Shown: positions 44,903 through 53,399 of the stretch, piece by piece
Layout of the letters: each line of letters starts with the position of its first letter
How positions within the stretch are numbered: the stretch's first letter is position 1
Origin: Roseomonas sp. OT10
GTDB lineage: Bacteria; Pseudomonadota; Alphaproteobacteria; Acetobacterales; Acetobacteraceae
Direction: 5' to 3'
Length of the DNA: 64,000 nucleotides
NCBI RefSeq assembly: GCF_020991085.1
Contig: NZ_CP087719.1
Location: 1,942,001 to 2,006,000 of the forward strand
The notes under the pieces: generated by a model
Database searches by the model: none
The model's input: the letters and a program-made list of their open reading frames with translations, nothing else
Told to the model about the DNA's origin: nothing
Made by a program: the position numbers and the translations under genes

Positions 44903-46121
44903 CGGCCCGCAGCTTCGCGATCTCCTCCGCCCCGACGCCGAGGCCGCCCAGCACCTCCTCCGTGTGCTGCCCCAGCACCGGAGGCGCGGAGCGGTAGCTC
45001 GGCGGGGTGGCGGAGAGGCGCACGGGGTTGGCGATCACCTTCACCGTCTCGCCCGAGGCGTGGTCCATCTCCACCACCACCTTGCGGGCCTGGACATGCG
45101 GGTCGGCGAAGACCTGGGACAGCTTGTTGATCGGGCCGCAGCCGATCTTGGCCGCCTCCAGCGCCGCCACCCAGTCGGCGGTGGTGCGGGACTGCAGCAC
45201 CGGGGTCAGGGTGTCGGTGACGAGCTGGCGGTGGCTGACCCGCGCCGCGTTGGTGGCGAAGCGCTCGTCGGCGAGCAGCGCCTCCTGCCCGGTCAGCTTG
45301 CAGAAGCGCTGGAAGGTCGGGTCGTTGCCGATGGACAGCACGATATGCCCGTCCGCCGTCGGGAAAACCTGGTAGGGCACGATGTTCGGGTGGTCGTTGC
45401 CCAGCCGCGCCGGGTCCTGCCCGGTGGCGAGGTAGTTCATCCCCTGGTTGGCCAGCCAGGCGACGTGGGTGTCGAGCATGCCGATGTCGATCCGCTGCCC
45501 CTGCCCCGTCGCGTTCCGGTGGTTCAGCGCCGCCAGCACGCCGATGCAGCCGTAGAGCCCGGCGAAGAGGTCGGCGACGGGGATGCCCACCTTCATCGGC
45601 AGCCCGTCCGGCTCGCCGGTCAGGGACATCACCCCGCCCATCGCCTGCACCAGCCCGTCATAGCCGGGGCGCGGGGCATAGGGGCCGGTCTGCCCGAAGC
45701 CGGTGATGGAGCAGTAGATCAGCCGGGGGTAGCGGTCGCGCACCTCCTCCCAGCCCAGCCCGTACTTGGCGAGCGCGCCGACCTTGAAGTTCTCCACCAG
45801 GATGTCCGCCTGCTCCAGCAGGCGGTGGATGATGGCCTGCCCCTCGGGCCTGGCGATGTCCAGCGTGACCGACTTCTTGTTGCGGTTCACCCCGACGAAA
45901 TAGGCGCTCTCCTTCGTGTTCGGCACGTAGGGCGGCGCGAAGCCGCGGGTGTCGTCGCCCGCGCCCGGGCGCTCGATCTTGATCACCTCGGCGCCCAGGT
46001 CGCCCAGCATCTGCGTGCAGGTCGGGCCGGCCAGCACCCGCGTCAGGTCCAGCACCTTCACCCCGTTCAGGGCCCCGGGGGCGAGGGAGGCCGGGGTCAG
46101 TCCCGCCGTGGGTGCCGTCAT
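44889..46121 (-). CDS. Class III (CaiB/BaiF) CoA-transferase
   Basis: 410 residues from ATG 46121, preceded by GAAGGAGG. Formyl-CoA-transferase family: VKVLDLTRVLAGPTCTQMLGDLGAEVIKIERPG, the CSITGFGQTGPYAPRPGYDGLVQAMGG motif, and catalytic Asp in the IDIGMLDTHVAWLANQG block. Transfers CoA between carboxylic acids; acceptor unknown. A candidate promoter lies just upstream (46178-46206). Confidence 0.93.
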   Translation of the reverse strand: MTAPTAGLTPASLAPGALNGVKVLDLTRVLAGPTCTQMLGDLGAEVIKIERPGAGDDTRGFAPPYVPNTKESAYFVGVNRNKKSVTLDIARPEGQAIIHRLLEQADILVENFKVGALAKYGLGWEEVRDRYPRLIYCSITGFGQTGPYAPRPGYDGLVQAMGGVMSLTGEPDGLPMKVGIPVADLFAGLYGCIGVLAALNHRNATGQGQRIDIGMLDTHVAWLANQGMNYLATGQDPARLGNDHPNIVPYQVFPTADGHIVLSIGNDPTFQRFCKLTGQEALLADERFATNAARVSHRQLVTDTLTPVLQSRTTADWVAALEAAKIGCGPINKLSQVFADPHVQARKVVVEMDHASGETVKVIANPVRLSATPPSYRSAPPVLGQHTEEVLGGLGVGAEEIAKLRADGIA

Positions 46122-46177
46122 GCCGTCATCCTCCTTCCGGCGGCCCGGGAACGCCCCTCGCCGCACCGTTCGCGGCG

Positions 46178-46206
46178 CTTATAGGTCGGGACCGGACCCC
46201 TTGCCA
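46178..46206 (-). promoter_or_regulatory. Candidate sigma70 promoter of the CoA-transferase gene
   Basis: On the minus strand TGGCAA (46201-46206), a 17-bp spacer and TATAAG (46178-46183) precede the ATG at 46121 by about 57 nt. TATAAG differs from consensus at one base; TGGCAA matches the -35 at about half its positions. Unverified. Confidence 0.4.
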
Positions 46207-46315
46207 CGCGGCGCCGGCCCGTTCCGCGCCAGCCATGTTTCCGCCCCACCCCTTTCCTAACCGATCCGTCATGCAGCCATGGCATCGACCCGATGCCGTG
46301 CCGAGGGGTTCGCCG

Positions 46316-47782
46316 ATGCCGAGCTGTCCGCCGCCACATGCCCATTCCGCCGCGGGGGCGGCGCGCCTGGCCGCGCTGGGCCTGTCCCTCTGCCTCGCCT
46401 GGAACGTCCCCGCCCGGGCACAGCCGGCGGCGCCGGCCTGTGATGCCCTGGCCGGCTGGATCAGGGACGAGAAGCCCGGCGAGACCTGGGAGCCGGGCGC
46501 CTTCAGCACCCGCTTCCGGCTGCCCGCGATCGTCGCCGCGCCGGCGACCGCGAGCCTCTTCGGCCGTCCGCTGACCCGGCTGACGGAGGCGGAGGCGCGC
46601 GACATCCTGGCCGCGATCGCCGCCTGCCAGCGCGACCCCGCGATGGACCGGCGGAAGAATCGCGAGGGGACCGACCGGCTGCGCCGGGCGGCGCAGATCC
46701 TCACCACCCAGGTGATCCCCTACGCCGCCGCCCGCGACAAGGGGTTGGCGGAGTCGACCCAGGCCATGGCGGTGCTGGAGCGGCAGCCGCCCACCCTGCC
46801 GCTGCTCCGCTTCTACGCCGCGCTGGCGCGCCTCGCCCCCGGGCCGCAGGCGATGACGGTCCTCGCCCAGGCGCAGCAGGGCCTCCCCATGGAGGCCGCG
46901 GTGGCGGCCCGCGCCCTGGTGGGCGCCATCCGCGATTCGACGCCCGAGGATTACGACGCCCAGGTCCGGGCCCCGGCCGCGGCGCGGGTCGAGGCCCTGC
47001 GTGGCCCGGTGCGCGACCGGACCCTGGCGGAGGTCGCGGCGATGCCCGCGACCCCGGACTCGCTCCAGGCCATGGCGCAGGCCCCGGAGCGGCTCCGCGC
47101 GCAGTTCGGCCCGGCGCTGGGCCGAGAGGCCCTCGCCGCGATCGAGACGGCGATGGCGGCACGCCGCGCCGCCCTGGCCCGCGAGGTGGCCGATGCCGCC
47201 ATCGCGCGGCTCGCGGCCGTGCCGGTGGAAGCCGATGCGCTCCGCTCGCTCGACACCCTGGTCGATGCCCGTCTCCTCGCGCTGCTCCCCGGTCCCGAGG
47301 CGGCCCGTGTCCGGCAGGCCACCGAGGCGCGCCGCGCCGCACTGGGCGAGGCCCTGCTGGCGCAGCTCCAGGCGCGGCTGGCGGCGATGCCGGCGCGGGA
47401 CGAGTCGCTGCGCGAGATCGACACCCTGCTGGCAAGGGACCTGCAGGCCTGGCCGGCCTCGTCCCGCGAGACGGGCCAGCGGCTGGCCGAGGCCGCCAGG
47501 GCGCGGCGGGCGGTCATCCTGGCGGAGGTCAACCGCCGCGAGGCCGGACCGCTGCGGGGGCGCCGCTATGCCACCGCGCGTCCCTCGATGAAGCTGGAGT
47601 TCGTGGACGCGACGCGCGTCTTCGTCACCGGGCCGGACGGGCAGACGATCGCCACCACCTATGGCGAGGAGGCGGACGGCCGCATCACGCTGGTCACCCC
47701 GCAGGGCACCCAGGTGCTGACCCGGGACGGCCGGGCCCTGGTCTCCGGCCCGGTCGTCTTCCAGCGCACCGATTCCCGCTGA
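46316..47782 (+). CDS. Secreted protein with three tandem ~57-residue helical repeats, function unknown
   Basis: 488 residues. ATG 46316 is chosen because GAGGGG sits 7 nt upstream and it leads directly into a signal peptide (hydrophobic 15-33, cleavage near VPARA/Q). Mature residues 36-225 are a helical region with Cys42 and Cys104 as possible disulfide partners. Three tandem repeats follow at about 230-287, 288-343 and 344-402. Repeats 2 and 3 share most strongly the pattern RLAAxP...dsLRxiDTLxxrdL and end EARRAAL or ARRAVI; repeat 1 carries VAAMPATPDSL and ends AARRAAL. The C-terminal 60 residues (FVDATRVFVTGPDGQTIATTYG onward) look like a beta-rich module. I do not recognise a family. Confidence 0.8.
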   Translation: MPSCPPPHAHSAAGAARLAALGLSLCLAWNVPARAQPAAPACDALAGWIRDEKPGETWEPGAFSTRFRLPAIVAAPATASLFGRPLTRLTEAEARDILAAIAACQRDPAMDRRKNREGTDRLRRAAQILTTQVIPYAAARDKGLAESTQAMAVLERQPPTLPLLRFYAALARLAPGPQAMTVLAQAQQGLPMEAAVAARALVGAIRDSTPEDYDAQVRAPAAARVEALRGPVRDRTLAEVAAMPATPDSLQAMAQAPERLRAQFGPALGREALAAIETAMAARRAALAREVADAAIARLAAVPVEADALRSLDTLVDARLLALLPGPEAARVRQATEARRAALGEALLAQLQARLAAMPARDESLREIDTLLARDLQAWPASSRETGQRLAEAARARRAVILAEVNRREAGPLRGRRYATARPSMKLEFVDATRVFVTGPDGQTIATTYGEEADGRITLVTPQGTQVLTRDGRALVSGPVVFQRTDSR

Positions 47783-47935
47783 CGGGCGCGCGCCCCCGGG
47801 CTGGCGCCGCCCCCTGACATGTCCGTGGGCGGGGCGGCGCCGCGCCGGGCGGAGGGCGGGCCACCCCTGGCGTTCCGGCCGGGGGCGGCGCATGGTCCGC
47901 GCCCTCAGACGCCTTGCCTGCCGGAGGAAATGCCG

Positions 47936-49447
47936 ATGCTCGACCGCCCGCACCCCACCCCCGAGGCCCCGACCCTCGACCAGGCCGACCTCGCGAAGCG
48001 CATGTCCGGCTTCCACTTCATCGGCGGCCGCTACGTCCCCGCGAAGTCCGGCAAGACCTTCGCCGTGGTGAACCCCGCGACCGGCGAGGAGGTCGCCCGC
48101 GCCGCCGAGGGCGATGCTGCCGACGTGGATGCGGCCGTGCAGGATGCGGCCAGGGCCCAGAAGGAATGGGCGCGGATGCCCGCCCGCAAGCGCGGCGCGC
48201 TGGTGCACAAGTGCGCGGCCGTGATCCGCGAGCATGTCGAGGAGCTGGCGCGGCTGATCGCGCTGGAGACGGGCAAGGCGCTGCGCACCGAGAGCCGGGT
48301 CGAGGCCAACACCGTCGCCGACATCCTGGAGTTCTTCGGCGGGCTGGGCAGCGAGCTGAAGGGCGAGTCCGTGCCCTTCGACCCCAAGGTGCTGAGCGTC
48401 ACCATCCGCGAGCCGCTGGGCGTGGTCGGCGCCATCATCCCCTGGAACGTGCCGATGCTGCTGATGGCGCTGAAGGTCGCGCCCGCGCTCGTCGCCGGCA
48501 ACACGGTGGTGGTGAAGAGCGCCGAGGAGGCGCCGCTCGCGGTGATGCGCATCTGCGAGCTGATGAACCGGGTGCTGCCGGCGGGCTGCTTCAACATCCT
48601 CTCGGGCTTCGGGCCGGAATGCGGCGCGCCGCTGGTGGAGCATCCCAAGGTGCGCAAGGTCACCTTCACCGGCTCCGTCCCCGTGGGCCGGATCGTCGCC
48701 AAGGCGGCGGGCGAGAAGCTGATCCCGGTGACGCTGGAGCTGGGCGGCAAGTCGCCCATGATCGTCTTCGCCGATTGCGACTTCGAGAAGACGGTGGCGG
48801 GCGCGCTGACCTCGATGCGCTTCACCCGCCAGGGGCAGAGCTGCACCGCCGCCAGCCGAATCTATGTCGAGCGCCCGATCTTCGACCGCTTCGTCGAGGC
48901 GATGGCGACGCGCGTGGACGCCATGGTGATGGGCGACCCGCTGGACGAGAAGACGGACATCGGCACCATCATCAGCACGGATCAGTTCGAGAAGGTCCGC
49001 GGCTTTATCGAGGAGGGCAAGGCCACCGCCGGCGCCACCGGCCGCGCCTGCTCCGCCATGCCCAAGGACCAGGCGCTGAGGAAGGGCCTGTTCATCCAGC
49101 CGCACATCTTCACCGGCCTCGGCCAGGACAGCCGGCTGGTGCAGGAGGAGATCTTCGGCCCCGTCACCTGCATCTTCCCCTTCGACGACGCGGAGGAGGT
49201 GCTGGCCGAGGCGAATGACAGCGAGTACGGCCTCGCGGCGTCGCTCTGGACCAACAACCTCAAGGTCGGGCTGGACCTCGCCCACCGGCTGGAGGCGGGT
49301 CTGGTGCAGATCAACCAGAACCTCGTGGTGCAAGCGAACCTCAGCTACGGCGGGGTGAAGTCCTCGGGCCTCGGCAAGGAAGCCTCGCTGGAGGCGATGC
49401 TGGAGCACTTCACCCACAAGAAGACCATCATGGTGAACATGGCCTGA
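47936..49447 (+). CDS. NAD(P)-dependent aldehyde dehydrogenase
   Basis: 503 residues. ATG 47936 is chosen, 8 nt from GGAGG (47923-47927); the earlier ATG at 47930 is too close. ALDH superfamily core: Asn171 in IIPWNVPML, Lys194 in VVVKSAEEAP, Glu268 in LELGGKSP and catalytic Cys303 in RQGQSCTAASR; QEEIFGPVTCIFPF follows. Substrate class cannot be fixed. Confidence 0.93.
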   Translation: MLDRPHPTPEAPTLDQADLAKRMSGFHFIGGRYVPAKSGKTFAVVNPATGEEVARAAEGDAADVDAAVQDAARAQKEWARMPARKRGALVHKCAAVIREHVEELARLIALETGKALRTESRVEANTVADILEFFGGLGSELKGESVPFDPKVLSVTIREPLGVVGAIIPWNVPMLLMALKVAPALVAGNTVVVKSAEEAPLAVMRICELMNRVLPAGCFNILSGFGPECGAPLVEHPKVRKVTFTGSVPVGRIVAKAAGEKLIPVTLELGGKSPMIVFADCDFEKTVAGALTSMRFTRQGQSCTAASRIYVERPIFDRFVEAMATRVDAMVMGDPLDEKTDIGTIISTDQFEKVRGFIEEGKATAGATGRACSAMPKDQALRKGLFIQPHIFTGLGQDSRLVQEEIFGPVTCIFPFDDAEEVLAEANDSEYGLAASLWTNNLKVGLDLAHRLEAGLVQINQNLVVQANLSYGGVKSSGLGKEASLEAMLEHFTHKKTIMVNMA

Positions 49448-49459
49448 CGCGGCGTCCGC

Positions 49460-49486
49460 CCCGGCCTCCCCCCGACGGAGGCCGGG
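49460..49486. terminator. Hairpin after the aldehyde dehydrogenase gene
   Basis: CCCGGCCTCC (49460-49469) pairs perfectly with GGAGGCCGGG (49477-49486); 7-nt loop. Starts 12 nt after the stop codon. No T-run. Confidence 0.5.
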
Positions 49487-49536
49487 ATACGCTTGCGTGA
49501 CATCGGGGCCCTGCGCCTGTCGCCGTCCGGGCGGGC

Positions 49537-51924
49537 ATGGTGAAATGGCCCGCGATGCTCAGTCCCGCTGACCGCCAGACCCGGCGCAGGCCCTCCCGCT
49601 GGCGCCGCTTCCTGCGCCGCCTCGCCTTTGTCCTGGTCGCCCTGCCCGTCCTGGCGGCGATCGCGCTCGCCGGCGCGCTGTGGTGGACCCTGCCCTCCCG
49701 GGACGGCCGCCTGGCCCTGCCGGGCCTCTCCGCCCCCGTTGACATCGCCATCGACGCCCAGGGCATCCCGCGCATCACCGCCGCGACCGAGACCGATGCG
49801 GCCATGGCGCTGGGCGTGCTGCATGCCCGCGACCGGCTGTTCCAGATGGACATGATGCGCCGCACCGCCGCCGGCCGGCTGGCGGAGGTGGCGGGCCCTT
49901 CCGCCCTGCGGCTGGACCGCTTCTCCCGCACGCTGGGCCTGGCGCGGCGGGCGGAGGCGGACCTCGCCGCCCAGGCACCGGAGACGCGGGCGCTGCTGGA
50001 CGCCTACGCCGCCGGGGTGAATGCCTGGATCGCCGCGCGCGGCCGCTTCGCCGCGCCGGAATACCTCGCCCTCGGCGCACCGGAGCCCTGGCGCCCGCGG
50101 GACAGCCTGCTCTGGGGCAAGCTGATGGGGCTCTACCTCTCGGGCAACTGGCGCACCGAGCTGGAGCGTGCGCGCCTCGCCCCGATCCTGCCGCCCGACC
50201 GGCTGGAGGAGCTGTGGCCCGCCGACGCCAGCTCTGGCCGGGCGGAGGTCGCGGCGCTCGATGCCGGCCCGCTGGACCGGCTGCTCGCCGCCCTGCCGCG
50301 CTTCCCCGAGGATGCGCCGCTGCCGGAGACCGCCTCGAACGCCTGGGCCGTCGCGGCGGAGCGGTCGGCGACGGGCGGGGCGCTGCTCGCCTCCGATCCG
50401 CATCTGGGCTTCTCGGCGCCCGTCCTGTGGTACCTGGCGCGGATCGAGCTGCCGGGCGGGCGCTTCCTGGCCGGCGCCACGGCGCCGGGCGTGCCGGGGG
50501 TGGTGATCGGGCGCAGCGACCGGCTGGCCTGGGGCTTCACCACCACCCATTCCGACACCCAGGACGTCTTCGTCGAGCGGCCCGTCGGCACGGATTCCTA
50601 CGAGACCCCGGACGGCCCGCGCCCCTTCGCGACCCGCGAGGAGCTCATCGCCATCCGCGGCGCCCCGCCGGAGCAGCTGCTGGTGCGCGAGACCCGGCAC
50701 GGCCCGGTCATCTCCGACCTGGACCCGCCCGGGGGCGAGGGGACGCCGCGGATCCTGGCCGTGGCCATGGCGAACCTCGCGCCCGGCGACACCGCCCCCT
50801 CCGGCCTGCACGCGCTGAACCGGGCCCGCAGCCTGGAGGAGGCGCGGCGGGCCGTCGCCGCCATCACCTCGCCCTCGCAGAACGTGATGGTCGCCGATGC
50901 CGCCGGGCCGGTGGCCATGTTCCTGTCCGGCCGCACGCCGCTGCGGCGGGCCGGCGACGGCAACCAGCCGGCGCCGGGCTGGGACGGGAGCCACGACTGG
51001 ACGGGCTGGGTTCCCTTCGACGCGCTGCCCCATGTCGTCGCCCCGGAATCCGGCGCCGTCGCCAATGCCAACAACCGGGTGCAGCCCGAGGGGGCGGAGG
51101 TCTTCCTGGGCCGGGACTGGTTCGGGGACTGGCGCTTCCGCCGGATCGCCGAGGTGCTCGCCTCGCGCCCCCGCCATGCGCCGGGGGATTTCGTGGCGCT
51201 GCAATCGGATGCGGTCAGCCTCTTCGCGCGCGACTTGCTGCCGGTGCTGCGCCGCCTGCCGCGCCCGGGCGGGCTGGCGGGGCAGGCGCGCGACCTGCTG
51301 CAGGGGTGGGACGGGGAGATGGCGGCGGACCGGCCGCAGCCGCTGATCTTCAACGCCTGGTGGCGGGAGGCCGCACGGCTTGCCATGGCCGAGGGCGGAT
51401 TGCCCGCCGGCGCCTGGTCGCCCCGGCCCGAGTTCCTTCGCATGGTGCTGACGGAGGAGCAGGGCGCCCGCTGGTGCGGCAGCCGCGGTTGCGACGCCCT
51501 GGCCGCGGCCGCGCTGGAGCAGGCGGTGGCCGCCCTGGCCGGACGCTTCGGCCAGGACCCCACGGCCTGGCGCTGGGGCGAGGCGCACCAGGCCCGCTTC
51601 GAGCATCCGCTGCTGCGCTTCCTGCCCGTGCTGGGGCGGCTGACCAGCCTCGCCGTGCCCATGGCCGGAGATGGCAACACGGTGCTGCGCGGCGGCTACC
51701 GGGACGACTTCCTGGCGGTGCAGGGTGCGGGCCTGCGGCTGGTGGCCAACCTGGCCTCCCCGGACGGGCTGCTCGCCAGCATCGCCACGGGGCAATCCGG
51801 CAACCCCCTGTCGCGGCACTGGTCCGACCTGAACCCGCTCTGGGCCAACGGCCGGGCGCTGCGGCTCGGCCGTGATGCGGAGGCGGAGGGGCGGCTGCGG
51901 CTGGAGCCCGCCGCGGCGCGTTGA
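49537..51924 (+). CDS. Penicillin acylase family (S45) N-terminal nucleophile hydrolase
   Basis: 795 residues. N-terminal TM segment (about 28-50) anchors or exports it. The precursor is self-processed at ETA/SNAWAV, releasing the nucleophile Ser267; upstream is the alpha subunit, downstream the beta subunit. Typical beta-subunit text: GGALLASDPHLGFSAPVLWY, PGVPGVVIGRSDRLAWGFTTTHSDTQDVFVE, AVANANNR. Family members hydrolyse penicillins, acyl-homoserine lactones or other amides; which applies here cannot be told. Confidence 0.92.
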   Translation: MVKWPAMLSPADRQTRRRPSRWRRFLRRLAFVLVALPVLAAIALAGALWWTLPSRDGRLALPGLSAPVDIAIDAQGIPRITAATETDAAMALGVLHARDRLFQMDMMRRTAAGRLAEVAGPSALRLDRFSRTLGLARRAEADLAAQAPETRALLDAYAAGVNAWIAARGRFAAPEYLALGAPEPWRPRDSLLWGKLMGLYLSGNWRTELERARLAPILPPDRLEELWPADASSGRAEVAALDAGPLDRLLAALPRFPEDAPLPETASNAWAVAAERSATGGALLASDPHLGFSAPVLWYLARIELPGGRFLAGATAPGVPGVVIGRSDRLAWGFTTTHSDTQDVFVERPVGTDSYETPDGPRPFATREELIAIRGAPPEQLLVRETRHGPVISDLDPPGGEGTPRILAVAMANLAPGDTAPSGLHALNRARSLEEARRAVAAITSPSQNVMVADAAGPVAMFLSGRTPLRRAGDGNQPAPGWDGSHDWTGWVPFDALPHVVAPESGAVANANNRVQPEGAEVFLGRDWFGDWRFRRIAEVLASRPRHAPGDFVALQSDAVSLFARDLLPVLRRLPRPGGLAGQARDLLQGWDGEMAADRPQPLIFNAWWREAARLAMAEGGLPAGAWSPRPEFLRMVLTEEQGARWCGSRGCDALAAAALEQAVAALAGRFGQDPTAWRWGEAHQARFEHPLLRFLPVLGRLTSLAVPMAGDGNTVLRGGYRDDFLAVQGAGLRLVANLASPDGLLASIATGQSGNPLSRHWSDLNPLWANGRALRLGRDAEAEGRLRLEPAAAR

Positions 51925-51930
51925 GGGTGG

Positions 51931-51959
51931 CCGGCACGGCCCCCCTGCCGCCGTGCCGG
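51931..51959. terminator. Hairpin between penicillin acylase and bpt
   Basis: CCGGCACGGC (51931-51940) pairs perfectly with GCCGTGCCGG (51950-51959); a second GCCGTGCCGG copy just downstream could compete. Located 6 nt after the stop. No T-run. Confidence 0.5.
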
Positions 51960-52063
51960 GCCGCCGTGCCGGAGCGTCCCGCGCGACGATCCGGGTGGCG
52001 GGGCGGGTTTTCCCACCGGCATTATTGCCCCGGGCTGCGACACGCCCAACAATAGGGGCGCCG

Positions 52064-52831
52064 ATGCTGCACCGCCCGCCTCTCCGACCACAGTTCTTCT
52101 ACACGACGGCGCCGCTGCCCTGCCCCTACCTCGCGGGCCGGACGGAGCGGAAGATCGTGACCGAGCTGGCGGGGCCGGATGGCGAGGCGCTGCACGACCG
52201 CCTCTCCCGCGCCGGCTTCCGCCGCAGCCACAACATCGCCTATGCGCCCGTCTGCCCCGGCTGCCGGTCCTGCATCCCGATCCGCATCCGCGTGGCCGAC
52301 TTCCAGCCCGACCGCACCCAGCGCAAGGTGGCCCGCGCCAATGCCGGGGTGACGGTGCACGAGGCGGCGGCGCGCGCCACGGCGGAGCAGTACGGGCTGT
52401 TCCAGCGCTACCAGCAGGGCCGGCACGGCGACGGCGACATGGCGGCGATGGGCTTCTACGACTACCGCGCCATGGTGGAGGACACGCCGATCACCACCAG
52501 CCTGGTGGAGTTCCGCGACGCCCCCGACCGGCTGGTGGGCGCCTGCCTGACGGACGTGCTCGGGGACGGGCTGTCGGCCGTCTACTCCTTCTACGACCTC
52601 GCGCTGGAGAAGCGCTCGCTCGGCACCTACGCCATCCTGTGGCTGATCGAGCACGCCCGGACGCTGGGCATGCCCTATGTCTACCTGGGCTACTGGGTCC
52701 CGCAGAGCCGCAAGATGGCCTACAAGGCGCGGTTCCGGCCGAGCGAGGTCCTCACCGGCGGCGTCTGGCGCGCGCTGACCGACCAGGAGGCGCCGGCGCC
52801 CAGCGCCTTCCTGCCCGAGACCGTGGGCTGA
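52064..52831 (+). CDS. bpt: Aspartate/glutamate leucyltransferase (Bpt-type)
   Basis: Aminoacyl-tRNA-protein transferase of the N-end rule; Bpt-type enzymes add Leu to N-terminal Asp or Glu so that ClpS/ClpAP can degrade the protein. 255 residues from ATG 52064. N-terminal QFFYTTAPLPCPYL and the CPGCRSC cluster (Cys64, 67, 70) are family hallmarks, followed by IPIRIRVADF, GFYDYRAMVEDTPI and VYLGYWVPQSRKMAYKARFRPSE. Start: GGGGCG precedes ATG. Confidence 0.95.
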   Translation: MLHRPPLRPQFFYTTAPLPCPYLAGRTERKIVTELAGPDGEALHDRLSRAGFRRSHNIAYAPVCPGCRSCIPIRIRVADFQPDRTQRKVARANAGVTVHEAAARATAEQYGLFQRYQQGRHGDGDMAAMGFYDYRAMVEDTPITTSLVEFRDAPDRLVGACLTDVLGDGLSAVYSFYDLALEKRSLGTYAILWLIEHARTLGMPYVYLGYWVPQSRKMAYKARFRPSEVLTGGVWRALTDQEAPAPSAFLPETVG

Positions 52832-52843
52832 CGCGCGTCAGCC
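52826..52843. terminator. 18-bp perfect palindrome containing both convergent stop codons
   Basis: GGCTGACGCGCGTCAGCC is a perfect palindrome. The plus-strand TGA (52829-52831) ends bpt and the minus-strand TGA (52840-52838) ends the thioredoxin-like gene, so the same element serves both sides. A terminator role is inferred. Confidence 0.5.
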
Positions 52844-53269
52844 GGTGGCGAGCGGTGCGGCGCCGTGCTGCACCAGGCCCAGGACCGGATGCGCCTTCAT
52901 CTCGCGGATCTGCTGCGTCACCACGGCGACGAAGCTCTCCGCCCCCGGCCAGCCGGTGATGCGGCCGATCTTCTTGCGACCCCGGAACAGGAGGAAGGCC
53001 GGCACGCCGTGCAGGCCGAAGCGGGTGCCGATCTCCGGGTCGTCATAGACGTTGGCGTGCAGCCAGCGGACCTGGGGCCAGTCGAACCGCTCCGGCCGTT
53101 GCAGCATGGCGCGCTTGGCCACGTCGCAGTTCGGGCAGTTCTCGCCCCAGAGGAAGAGCAGGGTCAGCGGCTCTGCCCCGGGTTCGGACAGCGCCTCGTC
53201 CAGCCCCGCGCTCGTGGCCGGGCGCATGGGGAAGCGGTCGAAGAAGTCCGGAACGGTGGTGCTCGCCAT
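52838..53269 (-). CDS. Thioredoxin-fold protein
   Basis: 143 residues from ATG 53269. Thioredoxin-like fold with redox motif CPNC (Cys45-Cys48) in LLFLWGENCPNCDVAKRAML, then IGTRFGLHGVPAFLLFRGRKKIGRITGW with the cis-Pro of HGVPA. The motif differs from the CGPC of housekeeping thioredoxin. No signal peptide, so cytoplasmic. Partner unknown; parC is 130 bp upstream on the same strand. Confidence 0.88.
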   Translation of the reverse strand: MASTTVPDFFDRFPMRPATSAGLDEALSEPGAEPLTLLFLWGENCPNCDVAKRAMLQRPERFDWPQVRWLHANVYDDPEIGTRFGLHGVPAFLLFRGRKKIGRITGWPGAESFVAVVTQQIREMKAHPVLGLVQHGAAPLATG

Positions 53270-53399
53270 GACGCTCTCCCCTGGTGCGGATCGCCCGGAT
53301 CTGTCGCCGGGCTGACCCGCCGCAGGGCAGCATGCGGTGCCGGTGCCGGGAAGGGCAAGCACGCCTTCCAGCCACCGGGTCCGGGCCGGCGCCCCCCGC

